Shown in pieces: positions 23,036-26,813 of a DNA stretch of 26,813 nucleotides (its first letter is position 1; the number at the start of each line of letters is the position of its first letter). The position numbers and the translations under genes are program-made. This DNA is from Candidatus Gerdarchaeota archaeon (GTDB lineage: Archaea > Asgardarchaeota > Heimdallarchaeia > JABLTI01): assembly GCA_016840945.1 (NCBI GenBank), contig JAEORJ010000123.1:1-26813 (forward strand). The letters run 5' to 3'. Under the pieces are notes generated by a model. That model was not told where the DNA came from and searched no databases. It worked only from the letters and a program-made list of their open reading frames with translations.

Positions 23036-23437
23036 ATGAAGGAATCACTTTTTAATAAAATAGACTGTATAAGAATACCAGTTTCAAGTCTTGAAGAAGG
23101 AATAGAATTTTACTCAAAAAAATTAGGTCATGAAATTCTTTGGAAAACTGAGACAGCTATTGGTTTAAAATTAGCTGATGATAAAAGCGAGATTGTTATA
23201 TATAACGAACCTAAAGGCCTAGAGATTGATTTTAAGGTAAAAGATACTAATAAGGCTGTAAAAACATTTACAGATGCTGGTGGAAAGTTAATTTATGGCC
23301 CTTTTGATATACCAATTGGGAAATGCGCTGTGGTAAAAGATCCATGGGATAACCAGTATATAATCCTAGATTCAAGTAAAGGAACTTTTGAAACAGATGA
23401 CAACAAAAAAGTTATTGGATTAACAAAAGTAGAGTAA
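23036..23437 (+). CDS. VOC (glyoxalase/dioxygenase-fold) family protein
   Basis: A 133-residue protein with one vicinal-oxygen-chelate pair of beta-alpha-beta-beta-beta modules: CIRIPVSSLEEGIEFYSKKL at the start and VVKDPWDNQYIILDS at the end, which is the usual D-P-x-G/N-N ending of this fold. ATG 23036 is preferred over the GTG at 23027 because GGTGA at 23026-23030 then serves as Shine-Dalgarno motif 5 nt upstream. VOC proteins include glyoxalases, dioxygenases and binding proteins, so the reaction is not known. It is first in a plus-strand cluster: the next gene begins 14 nt after its stop codon. Confidence 0.8.
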   Translation: MKESLFNKIDCIRIPVSSLEEGIEFYSKKLGHEILWKTETAIGLKLADDKSEIVIYNEPKGLEIDFKVKDTNKAVKTFTDAGGKLIYGPFDIPIGKCAVVKDPWDNQYIILDSSKGTFETDDNKKVIGLTKVE

Positions 23438-23451
23438 GTGAGGATAAAAAA

Positions 23452-23919
23452 ATGGCTAAATTATTAATTATCTATCATTCGCAAGAATTTGGTAATACTA
23501 AAGCTATGGCTGAAGCAGTAGCGGAAGGGGTAAGAATTGCTGGGGCTGATGTAAGTTTAATCAATACTAATGAACAACGAATTGATATTGACCAGTATAG
23601 ATTATTTGATGCTGTGATTTTTGGTACTCCAGATTATTACAGTTATCTAGCAGGAGGACTAAAGGTTTTTTTAGATGATTTATACATCAAAAGAAAAAAT
23701 AATCGACAAGGATTAGAAAACAAACCTTATGGACTGTTCTACTCACATGGTGGTGGAGGAAGAGTGCGAGAACCTTTTGAGAAATTATTTCAAGCAATGA
23801 GAGTTGGCCCAAAAATTGGTAAAACAATAGAATCCTATGGTTATCCGAATAATTCCGTAAAAGATGCCTGTAAAGAATTAGGTAAAGAATTGGTGGAGCA
23901 TCTCAAGAAAGGAAAATAA
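23452..23919 (+). CDS. Flavodoxin-like / NAD(P)H-dependent FMN reductase family protein
   Basis: A 155-residue flavodoxin-fold protein. LLIIYHSQEFGNTKAMAEAV contains the FMN phosphate-binding loop (S10 to T16, with the G-N-T that marks the family). AVIFGTPDYYSYLAGGLKVF matches the second FMN loop and following helix, as in WrbA-like proteins. It should carry electrons or reduce quinone-type substrates with FMN in the cytoplasm. The start ATG has a strong GTGAGGA motif at 23438-23444, directly after the stop of the VOC gene, which indicates cotranscription. Full length for the family. The precise partner is unknown. Confidence 0.85.
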   Translation: MAKLLIIYHSQEFGNTKAMAEAVAEGVRIAGADVSLINTNEQRIDIDQYRLFDAVIFGTPDYYSYLAGGLKVFLDDLYIKRKNNRQGLENKPYGLFYSHGGGGRVREPFEKLFQAMRVGPKIGKTIESYGYPNNSVKDACKELGKELVEHLKKGK

Positions 23920-23949
23920 AACAATAAAAATAGAGAACGGTTTATAACA

Positions 23950-24762
23950 ATGAAGCAAAGGAAAATAGAATTAATACCAAAAGAAGCAATAGTGAAAGGA
24001 TTCAATGTAAGCCCTTTTCTAGCAACCATTGCTATGCCTATTATGAGAATCCCTAAAATGAACCGTTTTTATAGATCATTGTTACCAGCCAAAGACCACA
24101 CTGAACTATTTCAAAAAGCGCTAGCATTGCGAAAGATAAAAGTAGATATTGATAGGAAGTTTATGGATCTACTTCCTGATGGACCATTCATTACAATCTC
24201 CAATCATGTTTTTGGTTTGCTTGATGGAATAATTACTGTTGCTCTTTTTCGTGAAAAATATCCTGGTTATAAAATCACAGCTAATTTCCTCATTGCTCAA
24301 CTAGATCCTTTAAAGGATGTATTTATCCCAGTGAATCCCATGGAAGGCTCTGATTACAAACCAATGGGAGGTTCTAAGGAAGTTCAGAAAATACTCGAGG
24401 AGGGGCAACCGGTGGGATTTTTCCCAGCAGGAGGGGTTGCAACATATTATAAAGGTTATAAAGAAATTACAGACAGACCATGGATGTTGTCAGTGTTTAA
24501 AATAATACAGAAAGCTAATGTGCCAGTACTACCGTTATACTTCAAAGGAACTAACAGCAGAATGTTTCATTTCCTTGGAAGAATACATCCTTATTGGCGA
24601 TTTTTTAGATTAATTAAAGAATTTTTCAAGAAAAGAAACACTACTATTAGAATGAAAGTAGGGCCACTCATACAACCAGAAGAATATAACCAAGTAACTG
24701 GATTAGAAGAGCTTCGAGCATTTTTCCGATCAAAAGTTTATAGCTTGAAAGAATTTTGTTAA
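23950..24762 (+). CDS. Lysophospholipid acyltransferase-like protein (PlsC/hemolysin-type LPLAT)
   Basis: A 270-residue member of the LPLAT superfamily, which transfers acyl chains to glycerol phosphate-type or other acceptors. The catalytic motif is N85-H86-V-F-G-L-L-D92, with five rather than four residues between H and D. This is the variant seen in the hemolysin/ornithine acyltransferase-like subgroup (N-H-P-F-G-x-x-D-G). FFPAGGVAT at 157-165 corresponds to the third block (F-P-E/A-G) and VPVLPLYFKG to the fourth. Probably peripheral membrane. The gap to the flavodoxin gene is 30 nt, with only a weak GAGAACGG motif before the ATG. An acyltransferase is notable in an archaeon with presumed ether lipids. 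Family is firm; acceptor is unknown. Confidence 0.85.
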   Translation: MKQRKIELIPKEAIVKGFNVSPFLATIAMPIMRIPKMNRFYRSLLPAKDHTELFQKALALRKIKVDIDRKFMDLLPDGPFITISNHVFGLLDGIITVALFREKYPGYKITANFLIAQLDPLKDVFIPVNPMEGSDYKPMGGSKEVQKILEEGQPVGFFPAGGVATYYKGYKEITDRPWMLSVFKIIQKANVPVLPLYFKGTNSRMFHFLGRIHPYWRFFRLIKEFFKKRNTTIRMKVGPLIQPEEYNQVTGLEELRAFFRSKVYSLKEFC

Positions 24763-24767
24763 TCGGG

Positions 24768-24775
24768 TTTTTTTT
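24768..24775 (+). terminator. T-tract terminator after the acyltransferase gene
   Basis: A run of eight T begins 5 nt after the TAA at 24760-24762, preceded by CGGG. It may end the transcript of the VOC, flavodoxin-like and acyltransferase genes. Confidence 0.4.
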
Positions 24776-24835
24776 AATTTAAATTAAATATGTTCTTAAA
24801 CTCATCTAGTATTCAAATATATTGGATGAAAATTT

Positions 24836-25324
24836 ATGACTGGACAATTCCACGATTTAATGCATTTTCAAAATGAATTATATGAGCTTGTTGGTAGCGA
24901 GGCAGGTAATTTATACAACCCTAAAGATCATGGATTGGATCCTCAATTTCGTTGCACCGCTTGTCGGAGAGGTTATCTTCTAACCTACAAAGTTACTGAT
25001 AAACAACTGATACTAGATGATATTCTGATAAATCTTGAAGAAAAAACGAAGATTAATGGTGTTAAACCCAAAACACCCGAGGAGAAAGGTAGTCCTTTTC
25101 AGTATCAATATAAGAATGTTAATTTAAAGATCGACTTTACTGGAAAACTTCTTCTTGGCAAAGATTTCGTTCGAGGTATGTATGAACACATGGGCTTCCA
25201 ACAACCAATGACCTACAAGAAAGTTCTAGAGCTAACTTTTAATAAAGGAATTTTGGAATCAACAACAGATCTCTCAAAAGCAATGGATGAAGAGAGGAAA
25301 AGCAAGAAGAAAACTAAGGATTAA
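24836..25324 (+). CDS. Conserved protein of unknown function with C-T-A-C-x-R-G motif
   Basis: A 162-residue soluble protein starting at an ATG with GGATGA 6 nt upstream. Near the N-terminus it has LYNPKDHGLDPQFRCTACRR and G-Y (C40 and C43), a pattern I associate from memory with a widespread uncharacterised family that has a T-A-C-[WR]-R-G core. With only two cysteines it cannot make a full zinc site on its own. The middle is beta-rich (ILDDILINLEE, YKNVNLKIDFTGKLLLG), followed by helices and a lysine-rich tail that is probably disordered. A T-tract separates it from the acyltransferase gene, so it may be transcribed separately. I cannot give it a function. Confidence 0.65.
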   Translation: MTGQFHDLMHFQNELYELVGSEAGNLYNPKDHGLDPQFRCTACRRGYLLTYKVTDKQLILDDILINLEEKTKINGVKPKTPEEKGSPFQYQYKNVNLKIDFTGKLLLGKDFVRGMYEHMGFQQPMTYKKVLELTFNKGILESTTDLSKAMDEERKSKKKTKD

Positions 25325-25397
25325 TCCTTGCTTTCAACTAACATTCAAATTTTTCTTGCTTTGTATTTTTTATATTAATTCACTAGTTACTTATGAA

Positions 25398-25943
25398 TTA
25401 AGTGATAATAACAGCTCTTCTCCTAATTAATGGCTCACTCCTTAATTGAAGTAGAAAGATAAACATAAGAATTAATGAACAACTAATTGAAATTAAGAAA
25501 CCATTAGCTAAAATCCAATTATAGTTTATTGAATAGCGAATAAAATCAATAGTTAACATAATTGTGAATATTGCTGCTGCAAAAGCAGGAATGAAACCAA
25601 ATAAATACAATCTTCTTTTAGGAAATCTAATAGATACAATACCCAATGAATGTAATAAAATAAAAATTGAAAATAGAAAACATAAGAAAAATGAAAAGAA
25701 GATGAATAAAGTTTCATTGGAATACCAATGCTTTGATGAAAAGTCTATATGAACATCAGTTAATTCACTAGGTTGGATAATTGGTAATTTACTACTAAAC
25801 CATATACCAAAAGGAACTAATTGAAAAGCGATACACGCAAATAAACTGATTAGTATACAAAAAATATGAATATAAAAAATAGGTTGTCTAATTCTTTCTT
25901 TAAATCTATTCTTAATTACAAGTCCTTTATTTTCATACACCAA
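25398..25943 (-). CDS. Four-helix membrane protein, unknown function
   Basis: A 181-residue hydrophobic protein. Four membrane helices are visible (about 18-48, 68-95, 107-132 and 142-167), separated by short loops with basic residues (RFPKRR after helix 2). The first loop (about 49-67) should be outside. The chosen start is TTG 25943, with GGGAG 6 nt upstream; GTG 25940 is possible. No catalytic or transport motif is recognisable and I know no family for it. It is convergent with the unknown gene ending at 25324 and divergent from the methyltransferase gene. Confidence 0.6.
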   Translation of the reverse strand: MVYENKGLVIKNRFKERIRQPIFYIHIFCILISLFACIAFQLVPFGIWFSSKLPIIQPSELTDVHIDFSSKHWYSNETLFIFFSFFLCFLFSIFILLHSLGIVSIRFPKRRLYLFGFIPAFAAAIFTIMLTIDFIRYSINYNWILANGFLISISCSLILMFIFLLQLRSEPLIRRRAVIIT

Positions 25944-26061
25944 TTTATTCTCCCAGTTAGATCAATCTTATTTTTGTATTATAAAATTTTTTAAAATCAA
26001 TATTAAATAACATACATTTAATGATAAAGGGTATTGAAAAAACACTAGATTAGTATCAAGC

Positions 26062-26069
26062 TTAAATAA
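26062..26069 (+). promoter_or_regulatory. TATA-box candidate for the methyltransferase gene
   Basis: TTAAATAA is centred about 27-30 nt before the ATG at 26095. This is the expected distance for a leaderless transcript starting at or just before that ATG, or for a 30-nt leader if the TTG at 26125 is used. Confidence 0.3.
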
Positions 26070-26094
26070 AGAGTTCAATGATAATTGTTTGCTA

Positions 26095-26813
26095 ATGGAA
26101 AATTATCTGTTGGAGTTTTTTAATTTGGCAGACAGTATAAAAGAAAGCATTAGTGATTTTCAACGTGATATTTTAGGAATTATTTTCAGTATAGAATTAC
26201 AACCAAAGGATCAATCAACAAACGAATACATTATTGGTGATGATCGAAAAATAAAACTCGATTTTGAGGGGATCTCGGCCATAGGTAAAAATCGTTTTGG
26301 TGAGAAAATTAACGATTTGGCTGAAGCACTTAATGATCTTCTTGAGATGAATTTACTAACTGTTGATAAAACTAGCTATGCTTTGACACTGAAGGGAAAA
26401 GAATTAGGGAAAAAGATACGAACAAAATGGATAAGCGAATCTTATGGTAATTTACTCTTGCGTTGTGCTGAAAGCCAAGCATATGCTAATTTCTGTGAGA
26501 AGGTTTGTGGTAAGAACCTTCTACAATTCAACGTTGTGGATATGCAACAACTAGAAATGATGTTAGAAAAACTAGAAATAAAACCCAATGAAACATTGAT
26601 AGATCTCGGGTGTGGGTTAGGGAAAATAACTGAGTATATAGCTCAGAAAACTGGAGCTAAAACTATCGGTATTGATTTTGCTGAAAAAGGCATACAATGG
26701 GCAAAAACCAATACTAAAGAAGGTGAAAAACTATCCTACGAAGTAATGGATATCTCTGAATTGAATTATCAAGCTGAAACTTTCGATGTAATTACTGCTC
26801 TTGATGTTTTATA
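26095..26813 (+). CDS. Winged-helix-like domain fused to SAM-dependent methyltransferase (3' partial)
   Basis: The open frame runs off the window end. The start is either ATG 26095 (leaderless, TATA-like box at 26062-26069) or TTG 26125, which has GGAG at 26112-26115. The first 120 residues look like a winged-helix module, including the typical LLEMNLLTVDKTSYALTLKG (recognition helix, wing, L-T-x-x-G). A class I methyltransferase domain follows with motif I LIDLGCGLGKITEYIA, the acidic post-I residue in GIDFAEKGI, and motif II FDVITALDVL at the break. It binds S-adenosylmethionine; the methyl acceptor is unknown. The helix module may select a nucleic acid or partner, or mediate dimer formation. 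It was found by reading the frame at the window edge. Confidence 0.75.
   Translation, partial: MENYLLEFFNLADSIKESISDFQRDILGIIFSIELQPKDQSTNEYIIGDDRKIKLDFEGISAIGKNRFGEKINDLAEALNDLLEMNLLTVDKTSYALTLKGKELGKKIRTKWISESYGNLLLRCAESQAYANFCEKVCGKNLLQFNVVDMQQLEMMLEKLEIKPNETLIDLGCGLGKITEYIAQKTGAKTIGIDFAEKGIQWAKTNTKEGEKLSYEVMDISELNYQAETFDVITALDVL

Overview
The window is AT-rich (intergenic DNA especially so), gene-dense DNA that reads as archaeal. Many genes start at TTG or GTG behind short Shine-Dalgarno motifs, TATA-like boxes are visible, and intrinsic terminators end in long T-tracts. Giant surface proteins with Ig-like, SBBP, LVIVP and thrombospondin type 3 (TSP3) repeats, combined with membrane-anchored RING-H2-like zinc fingers, point most strongly to an Asgard archaeon (Promethearchaeota, Heimdall/Loki-like). 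That assignment is inference: no rRNA or other phylogenetic marker is present.

Layout. (1) 1-4243: two plus-strand surface proteins. The first is a 5'-truncated SBBP-repeat protein with two Ig-like domains and a C-terminal membrane anchor. The second is a 716-residue protein with LVIVP-like propeller repeats, a short TSP3 stretch and five C-terminal membrane helices. (2) 4299-7135: a stand-alone 2-oxoacid dehydrogenase E2-type acyltransferase (minus) and a TPR protein (plus), divergently arranged. (3) 7127-10046: a family 5 solute-binding protein whose two halves are in swapped order (apparent circular permutation), convergent with and overlapping the TPR gene, then a small secreted protein with two Ig-like domains. 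(4) 10167-12197: a RING-like/three-helix membrane protein and a phosphotransferase-fold (APH/choline kinase-like) enzyme. (5) 12386-19774: one minus-strand gene for a 2462-residue surface protein with a signal anchor, six Ig-like domains, an FN3-like domain, an unassigned domain, 52 TSP3-type calcium-binding repeats and a C-terminal membrane anchor. A GC-richer stretch able to fold lies upstream of it. (6) 20061-22900: a SplB-type radical SAM protein, a cyclase/formamidase-fold protein and a second membrane RING-like protein with the opposite domain order. (7) 23036-25324: a plus-strand cluster of VOC protein, flavodoxin-like protein, lysophospholipid-acyltransferase-like protein and a conserved unknown. 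(8) 25398-26813: a four-helix membrane protein (minus) and the start of a winged-helix/SAM-methyltransferase fusion running off the end.

The dominant theme is the cell surface. One Ig-like domain type is shared by three genes (2, 2 and 6 copies), TSP3 repeats by two genes, and two of the surface genes share a nearly identical leader immediately upstream of their start codons. The two RING-like proteins keep the residues used by eukaryotic RING-H2 ligases to contact E2 enzymes, so a membrane-linked ubiquitin-type function is a reasonable but unproven inference. No ubiquitin, E1 or E2 gene lies in the window. I saw no tRNA, rRNA, CRISPR array, insertion sequence or phage gene.
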